Shown piece after piece: positions 1 to 6,555 of a DNA stretch of 14,915 nucleotides. Source of the stretch: DASVDK01 sp036381125 [NCBI: Thermodesulfobacteriota bacterium] (GTDB taxonomy: Bacteria; DASVDK01). The translations under genes and the position numbers were made by a program. The DNA is taken from NCBI GenBank assembly GCA_036381125.1, contig DASVDK010000134.1, forward strand, positions 1 to 14,915, read 5' to 3'. Under the pieces are notes generated by a model. That model was not told the origin of the DNA. It saw nothing but the letters and a program-made list of their open reading frames with translations, and did not search any database. Position 1 is the stretch's first letter, and every line of letters begins with the position of its first letter.

Positions 1-735
1 CCGCTGGCGGCGGCGTCGCCGACCCCCGCGCCGCGTACGGAGCCGTCGCCCGCGCCGCCCATGGAGCGGCCGCCGGTCGCCGCGGCGTCCCCTCCGGTCA
101 CGGCGCTCGCCGACGCGACGCCGGCAGCGGCGGCAACGCCCGCCACGGAGGCGCCGGCGGCGGCGTCCGCGTCGGTCGAGGCCGACCGGTCGTCGTCGGG
201 CGTCGCGCTCGTCGCGAGGGGCGCCGATGGGGCGGACCGGGAGGAGCCCGGCGGCCATGCCGGCCGGGCCGGCGAGGGGGAGGCGCCGGCGGCGGCGGCC
301 TCCGGGGCCGCGACGCGCGGGGAGGCCGACCAGGCGTCGGAGGCGGGTCACCGCGGCGGTACGGGCGGCGGGGCCGGCGGCGGCACGGGCGGCGGCGCAG
401 GCGGCGGTCCGGCCGGAGACCCGGCCGGCGGCCCGGCGTCCGGGTCGTCCGGCGGCGACGTGCTGGCCGCCATCCACGCGCGCCTGGCGGCGGCCCGGCA
501 CTATCCCTACAGGGCGCGTCGGCGCGGGATCGAGGGGACGGCCATCGTGCGGTTCCACATCGGGCAGAGAGGCGCGGTCGAGCGGGTCGACCTGATCGAG
601 TCGGCCGGCGACCGGACGCTCGACGAGGCCGCCCTGCGCGCCGTCCGCCGCGCGGCGCCGTTCCCGGCGGAGGCGATCACGGTGACCGCGCCGATCGTCT
701 TCGATCTCGAGGGCGACGTCGAGGCGGGGCGCTAG
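1..735 (+). CDS. TonB-like energy transducer, 5' end missing
   Basis: The reading frame is open from the first base, so the gene begins upstream; the ATG at 61 is probably internal. The visible 244 residues start with an Ala/Pro-rich stretch, continue with an Ala/Glu/Gly region that contains a run of GGxG repeats (about bases 350-460), and end in a typical TonB C-terminal domain of about 85 residues (bases 460-735). That domain carries the family pattern YPYRARRRGIEG, VRFHIGQRG, a leucine-aspartate-glutamate-alanine stretch (LDEAAL) and the closing PFPAE motif. TonB spans the periplasm and passes inner-membrane energy to outer-membrane receptors. The N-terminal membrane anchor would lie outside the window. 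The cobU gene follows 88 bases later, which fits a role in cobalamin uptake, but the receptor is not visible. Confidence 0.85.
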   Translation, partial: PLAAASPTPAPRTEPSPAPPMERPPVAAASPPVTALADATPAAAATPATEAPAAASASVEADRSSSGVALVARGADGADREEPGGHAGRAGEGEAPAAAASGAATRGEADQASEAGHRGGTGGGAGGGTGGGAGGGPAGDPAGGPASGSSGGDVLAAIHARLAAARHYPYRARRRGIEGTAIVRFHIGQRGAVERVDLIESAGDRTLDEAALRAVRRAAPFPAEAITVTAPIVFDLEGDVEAGR

Positions 736-823
736 CGTTCATGCAGCCGTGGGATGTCCTGGTCATCCGCAGCCGCGCCGGGCGCGAGGCGGTGCGCGCG
801 CGCTTCGAGGCCGCCAGGTGGGC

Positions 824-1357
824 ATGCTGATCCTCGTCACCGGCGGCGTCCGCGCCGGCAAGAGCCGCCTCGCTCTCGAGCGGGCGAAGGCCGCCCCGCC
901 GCCGCGGTGGTGCGTCGTCACGGCCGATCCGGTGCGCTCGGCCGCCGACCCGGAGATGGCGAGCCGGATCGAGGCCCACCGCCGGGAGCGCGGGGTGGGC
1001 TTCGTCACGGTCGAGGCGCCGGGCGCCCTCGCCGCCGCGGTGCGCGAGGCGACGGCGGCCGGCGCGTCGGCGCTGCTCGTCGACGACCTCACGCTCTGGG
1101 CGGCCAATCGGCTCGAGGCCGCCGACGCGGAGGCCTTCGCGGCCGAGGCCGATGACCTCGCCGCGGCGCTCCGGGCGTCGGCGGACGCGGGCGCCGTAAC
1201 CGTCGTGGTGACGAACGAGGTGGGGTGGGGGATCGTGCCGGCCGACGCCGGCGCCCGTGCCTACGCGGAGCGGCTCGCCCGGGCGAACGCGCGCGTCGCC
1301 CGCGCGGCCGACGAGGTCTGGCTCGTCGTGGCCGGCCTGCCGCTCAGGGTGCGCTGA
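824..1357 (+). CDS. cobU: adenosylcobinamide kinase / cobinamide-phosphate guanylyltransferase
   Basis: This 177-residue protein matches the bifunctional CobU/CobP family, which phosphorylates adenosylcobinamide and then transfers GMP to it in the nucleotide-loop assembly of vitamin B12. The P-loop is GGVRAGKS at residues 7-14, the pattern RIEAHRRERG follows at 49-58 with His52 as the likely guanylylated histidine, DDLTLW is at 87-92, NEVGWGIVP at 131-139, and the C-terminus ends in the typical ADEVWLVVAGLPL. The ATG at 824 is chosen because the family begins right at the P-loop strand and AGGTGG lies just upstream. An earlier start at 749 would add 25 Arg/Gly-rich residues with no family support. 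Its last 14 bases overlap the convergent NUDIX gene. The upstream TonB gene suggests a B12 scavenging cluster. Confidence 0.93.
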   Translation: MLILVTGGVRAGKSRLALERAKAAPPPRWCVVTADPVRSAADPEMASRIEAHRRERGVGFVTVEAPGALAAAVREATAAGASALLVDDLTLWAANRLEAADAEAFAAEADDLAAALRASADAGAVTVVVTNEVGWGIVPADAGARAYAERLARANARVARAADEVWLVVAGLPLRVR

Positions 1358-1970
1358 GCCGCCGTTCGAGCCAGAGGAGCGCGATCAGCGTCTTGGGCTC
1401 GACGAAGCGGCCCTCGGCGAGCCAGGTCATGGCGAGCCGCCGCGAGAGGGCCACGACCTCGATGTCCTCCGCCTCGTCGACGCCGCCTGCCCAGCTCGCG
1501 GGGCCGTCGCCCGCCAGCCGGCCGGCGAGGTCCACCTCCCCGAGGTAGAGGAAGACCCGCTCCGAGCAGGCGCCCGGGCTCGGGTAGAAGGTCGCGATCG
1601 GCGTGAGCGTCGACACGGCGAGCCCCGTCTCCTCGACCGCCTCGCGGCGCGCGGTCGCCTCGGGCGTCTCGCCCGCCTCGAGGATGCCGGCCGCGACGTC
1701 GAGGATCCATCCCGGCCCCCCGCGCACCCAGGCCGGATAGCGGAACTGCCGCACGAGACAGATCGCGTCGCGAGACGGATCGTGCAGCAGCACCCCGACC
1801 GCATCCCCCCGGTCGAAGTGCAGGATCCGCTGCGGCTCGCCCATGCGGCCGTCGAAGCGCTCGTGCCGCACGGTGGCCGCCTCGAGGCGGAAGAAGCCGG
1901 TGTACAGCGGCTCGACGCCGAGCACGTCGATGCGCGAGGGTAAGCGTCGCTCGCCCATGCCCTCACTCAT
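1344..1970 (-). CDS. NUDIX hydrolase, ADP-ribose pyrophosphatase type
   Basis: The protein has a complete Nudix box: G95, E101, R109-E110, E113-E114 and G116 fit GX5EX7REUXEEXGU exactly. The flanking features LVRQFRYPAWV before the box and YPSPGACSE after it are typical of the NudF/NudK branch (ADP-ribose or GDP-mannose pyrophosphatases), which hydrolyse nucleoside diphosphate sugars in the cytoplasm using Mg2+. With the start at 1970 the length is 208 residues, close to NudF. Upstream in-frame starts exist (ATG at 2021, GTG at 2024), as does a downstream one (ATG at 1958); none has a convincing Shine-Dalgarno, so the start is uncertain. The gene is divergent from the lipoprotein gene and converges on cobU with a 14-base 3' overlap. 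The exact substrate cannot be read from the sequence. Confidence 0.88.
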   Translation of the reverse strand: MSEGMGERRLPSRIDVLGVEPLYTGFFRLEAATVRHERFDGRMGEPQRILHFDRGDAVGVLLHDPSRDAICLVRQFRYPAWVRGGPGWILDVAAGILEAGETPEATARREAVEETGLAVSTLTPIATFYPSPGACSERVFLYLGEVDLAGRLAGDGPASWAGGVDEAEDIEVVALSRRLAMTWLAEGRFVEPKTLIALLWLERRLSAP

Positions 1971-2076
1971 ACCGCGCACCGGGATCGGGAGCGCGCGTGC
2001 GCCGGCCGGTGTGCGGAGCATCACACAAGTATTCGATCTTTCTCGCTTTTTTTCGGCTCGTCCCCCAGTCCAGCGC

Positions 2077-2104
2077 TTGCATGTGCGCGAGGGGTCGTTA
2101 TCAT
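2077..2104 (+). promoter_or_regulatory. possible sigma70-type promoter of the lipoprotein gene
   Basis: TTGCAT at 2077-2082 and TATCAT at 2099-2104 are separated by 16 bases. The -10 matches the consensus at 5 of 6 positions and the -35 at only 3 of 6. It lies in a locally AT-richer divergent gap and leaves a leader of about 50 bases before the ATG at 2162. Prediction by eye only. Confidence 0.4.
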
Positions 2105-2161
2105 TCGCCGCTGGGTTGACGAGTCCACGATTGCATCCTGGAGAGGAGGTGAACGATCATC

Positions 2162-2404
2162 ATGCAGGGTTCCACGAAGCTCGCGGGTGTTGCCGCGCTC
2201 GTCGCGGCAGGTCTCGTTGCCGTCGGCTGCTCGCAGCAGCAGACGACGCCGGCGCTCGCGCCTGCGCCGACGCCGACCCCGGAGGCGGCTGCGTCTCCGG
2301 CCGAGTCGCCGGCAGCCGACGCGTCCGCCGCGGTCGACGCGTCGCCGGCGGCCGACGCCTCGCCGGCGGCCGACGCGTCGCCGGCCGAAATGCCCGCGAA
2401 GTAG
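2162..2404 (+). CDS. small Ala/Pro-rich lipoprotein of unknown function
   Basis: This 80-residue protein has a lipoprotein signal peptide: a short basic start, a hydrophobic Ala/Val/Leu core, and the lipobox AVGC ending at Cys23. The mature part is low complexity, first Pro/Thr/Ala-rich and then built of the six-residue unit DASPAA repeated nearly four times, encoded by an 18-bp tandem repeat. The start is well supported by GGAGAGGAGGTGA about 10 bases upstream of the ATG, one of the strongest ribosome binding sites in the window. No catalytic domain is present. It may be a membrane-anchored spacer or cell-envelope decoration. A long hairpin (2411-2456) follows directly and the metalloenzyme gene starts 75 bases downstream. 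Confidence 0.72.
   Translation: MQGSTKLAGVAALVAAGLVAVGCSQQQTTPALAPAPTPTPEAAASPAESPAADASAAVDASPAADASPAADASPAEMPAK
2318..2386 (+). repeat. 18-bp tandem repeat inside the lipoprotein gene
   Basis: Units begin at 2318, 2336, 2354 and 2372 (the last truncated to 15 bases). The middle units read GACGCGTCGCCGGCGGCC and differ by one base. They encode the DASPAA peptide repeat. Such repeats can change copy number by slippage. Confidence 0.85.
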
Positions 2405-2410
2405 ATGTCC

Positions 2411-2456
2411 GGTGCCCGGGGGTGGTCGGGCCGTCCCGTCCGCTCCCGGGCCCACC
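2411..2456 (+). other. long near-perfect RNA stem-loop between two genes
   Basis: Base by base, 2411-2414 pairs with 2453-2456, 2415-2425 with 2440-2450 (two G-U pairs) and 2427-2430 with 2435-2438. There is only a two-base bulge (2451-2452), one T-T mismatch and a CCGT tetraloop. No T-run follows on either strand, so it is not a classical intrinsic terminator. It may limit read-through from the lipoprotein promoter or protect the 3' end of that mRNA. Confidence 0.6.
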
Positions 2457-2478
2457 TGCCCGGAAAGGGGGACACGCC

Positions 2479-3411
2479 GTGAGCCGCGCGCCGCGCCGCG
2501 TCCTCCTCGTGTTCGTCGACGGCATCGGCGTCGCGCCGGCCGGCCCCTCGAACCCCTTCGCCCAGGTCCCCCTCGCCGTCCTCGCCCCGCTCGTCGACCC
2601 GCGCGCCGTGCTGCCCCGCGGCGGCCGGGTGGCGCTCACCGACGCCACGCTCGGCGTCGCCGGGCTGCCGCAGAGCGCCACCGGCCAGACGACGATCCTC
2701 ACGGGTCGCAACGCCGCGCGCATCGTGGGGCGCCACGTCCACGGCTTCCCCGGGCCGACGCTCGTCGCGGTCCTCCGCGAGGCGAGCCTCTTCCTCCCGG
2801 TCGTGGCCGCCGGCAGGCCGGCGCGCTTCCTGAACGCCTTCGGCGAGCCGTATCGGTCGGCCCTCGAGGCGGCCGACCCGGCGGCGCCGCCGTCGCGCGT
2901 CCTCGGCCGCCCGCTCTCGGCCACCACCCGGGCCGCGCTGGCGGCGCGGCTCCCCTTCATGGGGGCCGGCGACCTCGTGGCCGGCCGCGCCCTCTTCCAC
3001 GACTTCACCAACGAGACGCTCGCGTCGCGAGGCATCGAGGCGCCCCGGCGGACGCCCGAGGCGGCCGGCGCCCTCCTCGCCGCCGCCTGCCGGCCGTACG
3101 ACCTCGCCCTCTACGAGTACTTCCTCACCGACGTGGTCGGGCACCGGGCCGACCTCGAGGCCGGGGTCGCCCAGGTCGCGCGCCTCGAGGCGTTCCTCGC
3201 GGCGCTGGTGGCGGCGCTCGACGACGAGACGCTGCTCGTCGTGACGAGCGACCACGGCAACCTCGAGGACGCGACGACCCGCTCGCACACCCGAAACCCC
3301 GTTGCGACGCTGCTCCTGGGACCGGGGGCCGACGAGGCGGCCGCGCGGGTCCGTTCGCTCGAGGACATCACCCCGGCGATCCACGCCGCGCTCGGGCTCT
3401 CGACGTCCTGA
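2479..3411 (+). CDS. alkaline-phosphatase-superfamily metalloenzyme (phosphopentomutase/iPGM-like)
   Basis: This 310-residue protein belongs to the metalloenzyme fold shared by cofactor-independent phosphoglycerate mutase, phosphopentomutase and alkaline phosphatase. A complete set of two-metal ligands can be placed: D14 in FVDGIG, a Ser/Thr nucleophile in PQSATGQTTILTG (S66 or T68), D218 and H222 in TDVVGH, D258-H259 in SDHGNLED, and H270 in SHTRNP. It is shorter than true iPGM (about 510 residues) and lacks room for that family's large inserted domain, so it is probably a phosphatase or mutase on an unknown phospho-substrate. The GTG at 2479 is chosen because GGAAAGGGGG lies 8 bases upstream and the fold begins at residue 8; the frame is open further upstream but without homology. 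The next promoter overlaps its stop codon. Confidence 0.85.
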   Translation: MSRAPRRVLLVFVDGIGVAPAGPSNPFAQVPLAVLAPLVDPRAVLPRGGRVALTDATLGVAGLPQSATGQTTILTGRNAARIVGRHVHGFPGPTLVAVLREASLFLPVVAAGRPARFLNAFGEPYRSALEAADPAAPPSRVLGRPLSATTRAALAARLPFMGAGDLVAGRALFHDFTNETLASRGIEAPRRTPEAAGALLAAACRPYDLALYEYFLTDVVGHRADLEAGVAQVARLEAFLAALVAALDDETLLVVTSDHGNLEDATTRSHTRNPVATLLLGPGADEAAARVRSLEDITPAIHAALGLSTS

Positions 3412-3436
3412 CGCTTGCCGGGGGCTGTGCTATCCT
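3408..3436 (+). promoter_or_regulatory. extended -10 promoter for the tct operon
   Basis: CTGACG (3408-3413) and TATCCT (3431-3436) are 17 bases apart, and TGC directly precedes the -10, giving an extended -10 element. The -35 overlaps the stop codon of the upstream metalloenzyme gene. A start near 3443 would give an AT-rich leader of about 40 bases that ends in AGGGAGGT before tctC. Confidence 0.55.
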
Positions 3437-3480
3437 GCGGCCTGTCTGTAATGGTGTTTTATTTATCAGGGAGGTGTGCC

Positions 3481-4467
3481 GTGATGCGTCCTCGGCCTCG
3501 CGCCGGTCTGCTCCCCGGCCTTGCATTCGTCTGCGCCCTGGTCCTCGGCGCGTGGGCGACGCCCGCGTCCGCCGCGTATCCGGAACGCCCCGTCACGCTG
3601 ATCGTCCCCTGGGCCGCGGGCGGCGGGACCGACGCGGTCGCGCGCATCCTGGCGGCGGTCCTCGAGAAGGACCTCGGGCAGTCGGTGAACGTCGTGAACC
3701 GCACCGGCGGCGGCGGCGCGGTGGGGCACACGGCAGGGGCCACCGCCCGGCCGGACGGCTACACGATCACCATGGCCACGGTCGAGATCACCATGATGCA
3801 CTGGATGGGGCTCGCCCAGGTCGACCACACCGGCTACGACGCCGTGGCGCTCGTGAACTTCGACCCGGCCGGCGTGAGCGTCCGGCAGGACGCGCCGTGG
3901 AAGACGATCCAGGAGCTGAACGCCTACGTCAAGGCGAACCCGGGCGCGCTCAAGGCCTCGGGGACCGGCCCCGGCGGCATCTGGGACGTCGCGCGGGCCG
4001 GGTGGCTCAAGGCGTTCGGCCTGCCGCACACGGCGGTCCCCTGGGTGCCGAGCCAGGGGGCGGCGCCGGCGCTCCAGGAGGTCGTGGCGGGCGGCATCGA
4101 CATCTGCACCTGCAGCCTGCCGGAGGCGGCCTCGCTCATCGAGGCGGGCAAGGTGCGGCCGCTCGCCATCATGGCCGACACCCGCGACCCCAGGTTCCCG
4201 GACGTGCCGACGCTCAAGGAGATCGGCCTCGACTGGACGATCGGCGCCTGGCGGGGCATCACGGTGCCGAAGGGGACCCCGGCCGACGTGATCGCGCGGC
4301 TCGAGCGGGCGGTGTCGAAGGCGGTCGAGAGCCAGGAGTTCGTCGAGTTCATGCGCAACCGCGGCTTCGGCATCCTGTACAAGGACTCGAAGGGGTTCGC
4401 CGCCTTCATGCGGGAGGGCGACGCCGCCATGGGGGCCCTCATGAAGGAGGTCGGGCTCGCGAAGTAG
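3481..4467 (+). CDS. tctC: tripartite tricarboxylate transporter substrate-binding protein (Bug/TctC family)
   Basis: This is a periplasmic receptor of the TctCBA family, which captures a carboxylate-type ligand and delivers it to the TctA/TctB membrane part. A signal peptide covers about residues 1-31, with a basic start, a hydrophobic core and likely cleavage after ASA. The mature protein opens with the family hallmark YPERPVTLIVPWAAGGGTD. Later Bug motifs include RPDGYTI, a glycine-rich SGTGPGGIWD in place of the usual ligand-contact loop, RPLAIMAD, FPDVPTLKEIG and the C-terminal MREGDAAMGALMKEVGL. The length of 328 residues is typical. AGGGAGGT (3468-3475) supports the GTG at 3481 or the ATG at 3484. 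The tctB gene follows after 7 bases. The ligand cannot be predicted. Confidence 0.92.
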   Translation: MMRPRPRAGLLPGLAFVCALVLGAWATPASAAYPERPVTLIVPWAAGGGTDAVARILAAVLEKDLGQSVNVVNRTGGGGAVGHTAGATARPDGYTITMATVEITMMHWMGLAQVDHTGYDAVALVNFDPAGVSVRQDAPWKTIQELNAYVKANPGALKASGTGPGGIWDVARAGWLKAFGLPHTAVPWVPSQGAAPALQEVVAGGIDICTCSLPEAASLIEAGKVRPLAIMADTRDPRFPDVPTLKEIGLDWTIGAWRGITVPKGTPADVIARLERAVSKAVESQEFVEFMRNRGFGILYKDSKGFAAFMREGDAAMGALMKEVGLAK

Positions 4468-4474
4468 TCTCGCG

Positions 4475-4933
4475 GTGCGTCGAGCCGACGTCGTGTCGGG
4501 CGGCGCGGCGGCCCTCGCCGGGGCCGCCGCGTACGCCCTGACGCTGCCGTTCCCCGAGCTGGCCGACGGGCACCCGGGGCCGGCGCTCTTCCCGCGCCTC
4601 GTGGCCGGGCTCATGGTCCTCTTCGGCCTCGTGCTCGCGTGGCAGGGGGCGAGGGGGGAGCCGGCCGAGGCGGCGGAGGGGGGCGCCGCGACCGAGCGGG
4701 CCGGGGTCCTGAACGCCCTGCTCGTCGTCGCCGCGGTCGTCGGCTACATCCTCGTCGTGGAGCGGGCGGGCTTCGTCCCGACGCTCGGCGTCCTCCTGTT
4801 CGCGCTCATGTGGCGGCTCGGCGTCCGGCTCGGGGCGGCGGTCGGCCTGGCGGCCGGCCTCGCGGTCGGCACCTACCTCCTCTTCGCGCGGGTCCTGCTG
4901 GTGCCGCTGCCGCGCGGGCCGATCCCCTTCTGA
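4475..4933 (+). CDS. tctB: TctB-family small membrane subunit of a tripartite tricarboxylate transporter
   Basis: This 152-residue hydrophobic protein has about four predicted membrane segments: residues 8-25, 38-58, 78-97 and 100-140 (probably two spans in the last stretch). The family feature HPGPALFPRLVAGLMVLFG lies near residues 32-50, and a short charged Glu/Ala-rich loop separates the two halves. It has little sequence conservation as a family, so the assignment rests on this motif, the topology and its place between tctC and tctA. The GTG start lies 7 bases after the tctC stop. TctB is the small partner of the TctA channel. Confidence 0.88.
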   Translation: MRRADVVSGGAAALAGAAAYALTLPFPELADGHPGPALFPRLVAGLMVLFGLVLAWQGARGEPAEAAEGGAATERAGVLNALLVVAAVVGYILVVERAGFVPTLGVLLFALMWRLGVRLGAAVGLAAGLAVGTYLLFARVLLVPLPRGPIPF

Positions 4934-4945
4934 CCGGAGCCGCCC

Positions 4946-6463
4946 GTGATCGACCACCTCGGCGCCGCGCTGCTCGCGCTCGCGCAACCGGACGTCCTCC
5001 TGGTCATCCTCCTGTCGGCCGTCTTCGGCCTCTTCCTCGGGGCGATCCCCGGCCTGACGGCGACCATGGGTGCGGCCCTCCTGGTGCCGTTCGCCTTCTT
5101 CATGGAGCCGCTGCCGGCCCTCGCGTCGATCGTGACCATGTCGGCCATGGCGATCTTCGCGGGCGACATCCCGGCGGCGCTCGTCCGGATGCCCGGGACC
5201 CCCTCCTCGGCCGCGTACACCGAGGACTCCTACCGGCTCGCGCAGAAGGGACAGCTCGGACTCGTCCTCGGCGTGGACGTCGCCTCGTCGGTCATCGGCG
5301 GGCTCATGGGGGCCGTCGTCCTCATCGTGGCCGCGCCGCGGCTCGCCGAGTTCGCCCTGAACTTCGCCTCGTTCGAGTACTTCTGGCTCGCGGTGCTCGG
5401 CCTCTCCTGCGCCGTCCTCATCTCGCCCGGGTCGGCCGTGAAGGGGCTGATCGCGCTCCTGGTCGGCCTCCTCCTCTCCACGGTCGGCATCGACGTGGCG
5501 CAGGGGTACCCGCGCTTCACCTTCGGCGTGATCGACCTCCTGTCGGGGATCAGCTTCATCCCGGCGATGATCGGCCTCTTCGGCGTCTCGGAGGTGCTCC
5601 GCAACGTGATGGCGCCGGGCCGCATGCCGCCTGCGGCGCGGGTGCCGTCGCGCATCTTCGAAGGGGTCTGGCCGGTCGTCGCCCGCTACCGCTGGAACGT
5701 GCTGCGCTCGGGCGCCATCGGGACCTTCATCGGCGTCCTGCCGGGCGCCGGCGCGGACATCGCCGCCTGGCTCGCCTACGCCGTGGCCAAGAAGCGGTCG
5801 AAGGAGGGGGCGGAGTTCGGCAAGGGGCACATCGAGCCGATCGTCGACGCCGGAACGGCGAACAACTCGTCGCTCGCGGGTGACTGGGTCCCGGCGCTGG
5901 TCTTCGGCATCCCGGGCGACTCGATCACCGCCGTCGTGATCGGCGTTCTCTACATGAAGGGGCTACGGCCCGGCCCCATGATCTTCGAGCAGCAGCCGGC
6001 CCTCGTCTACTCGGTCTACGCCACGTTCATCCTCGCGAACCTCCTCCTGATCCCGCTCGGCTACCTCGCGATCCGCGCGTCGGGCCACATCCTCCGCGTG
6101 CCGCGCAACGTCCTGATGCCGGCCATCCTCGCCTTCTGCATCGTCGGCGCCTACGCCATCAACAACAGCCTCTTCGACGTGGGTATCATGCTCGCCACCG
6201 GCGTCCTCGGCTACGTGATGGAGCGGTACGGCTTCCCGGTGGCGCCGGTCGTGCTCGGCCTCGTGCTCGGTCCGATCGTGGAGCAGAACTTCATGACGAG
6301 CGCCATCAAGACCCACTGGGACCTCACCGCCTTCTTCGGCCGGCCGATCGGCAACGCGCTGGCCGCCGTGACGATCGGCCTCTGGCTGCTTCCCCTCCTG
6401 TCCACCCTCCGCGCCCGCCGGCGGGCGCGGCGCGCGCCGGACGGTCCGGTGCCGTCGCGGTAA
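4946..6463 (+). CDS. tctA: TctA-family large membrane subunit of a tripartite tricarboxylate transporter
   Basis: This 505-residue polytopic protein is the transport subunit. The TctA signature is clear: GAIPGLTATMGAALLVPF at about residues 32-49, then MPGTPSSAAYTEDSY near 82-96. The internally repeated second half carries GVLPGAGADIAAWLAY, GTANNSSLAGDWVPALVFGIPGDS and GLRPGPMIFEQQP. About ten to twelve hydrophobic segments are visible and the tail is Arg-rich. The GTG at 4946 is preceded by CCGGAG and lies 12 bases after tctB, so the three genes form one transcription unit. Uptake is expected to be driven by an ion gradient rather than ATP. No regulator gene is adjacent, although many tct operons have a two-component system. 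Confidence 0.94.
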   Translation: MIDHLGAALLALAQPDVLLVILLSAVFGLFLGAIPGLTATMGAALLVPFAFFMEPLPALASIVTMSAMAIFAGDIPAALVRMPGTPSSAAYTEDSYRLAQKGQLGLVLGVDVASSVIGGLMGAVVLIVAAPRLAEFALNFASFEYFWLAVLGLSCAVLISPGSAVKGLIALLVGLLLSTVGIDVAQGYPRFTFGVIDLLSGISFIPAMIGLFGVSEVLRNVMAPGRMPPAARVPSRIFEGVWPVVARYRWNVLRSGAIGTFIGVLPGAGADIAAWLAYAVAKKRSKEGAEFGKGHIEPIVDAGTANNSSLAGDWVPALVFGIPGDSITAVVIGVLYMKGLRPGPMIFEQQPALVYSVYATFILANLLLIPLGYLAIRASGHILRVPRNVLMPAILAFCIVGAYAINNSLFDVGIMLATGVLGYVMERYGFPVAPVVLGLVLGPIVEQNFMTSAIKTHWDLTAFFGRPIGNALAAVTIGLWLLPLLSTLRARRRARRAPDGPVPSR

Positions 6464-6491
6464 GCTACCGTTCCAAGTCGGCGCCAGCGGT

Positions 6492-6526
6492 CCGCCCGTA
6501 CCCGAACGTCGTCACGGGTGGGGCGG
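6492..6526 (+). other. stem-loop between tctA and crcB
   Basis: CCGCCC (6492-6497) pairs with GGGCGG (6521-6526) and CCCG (6501-6504) with CGGG (6515-6518), with a small internal loop and a 10-base apical loop. There is no T-run. It lies 28 bases after the tctA stop and 29 bases before crcB, so it could be a weak terminator or a 5' leader structure. The known fluoride riboswitch pattern is not seen in this gap (6464-6555). Confidence 0.45.
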
Positions 6527-6555
6527 CTCGACGAGGAAGGAGTCGCACGGGCGGC

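Noticed and set aside
2039-2053. T-run as an intrinsic terminator
   Set aside because: No stem precedes it on the plus strand, and it lies in a divergent gap where no gene ends.
2095-2106. GTTATCATT as a Fur or other operator half-site
   Set aside because: Only one half is present and it coincides with the better supported -10 element.
2101-3384. Long minus-strand frame opposite the metalloenzyme
   Set aside because: Arg/Gly-rich shadow frame; the plus-strand protein has a full set of catalytic motifs.
4439-5830. Long minus-strand frame opposite tctB/tctA
   Set aside because: Highly charged, repetitive shadow translation without any domain; the plus strand encodes clear transporter subunits.
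6464-6555. Possible fluoride riboswitch upstream of crcB
   Set aside because: The conserved GGNGATGG and CTGATGACTCC-type segments of the crcB RNA motif are not present; only a plain GC hairpin is seen.
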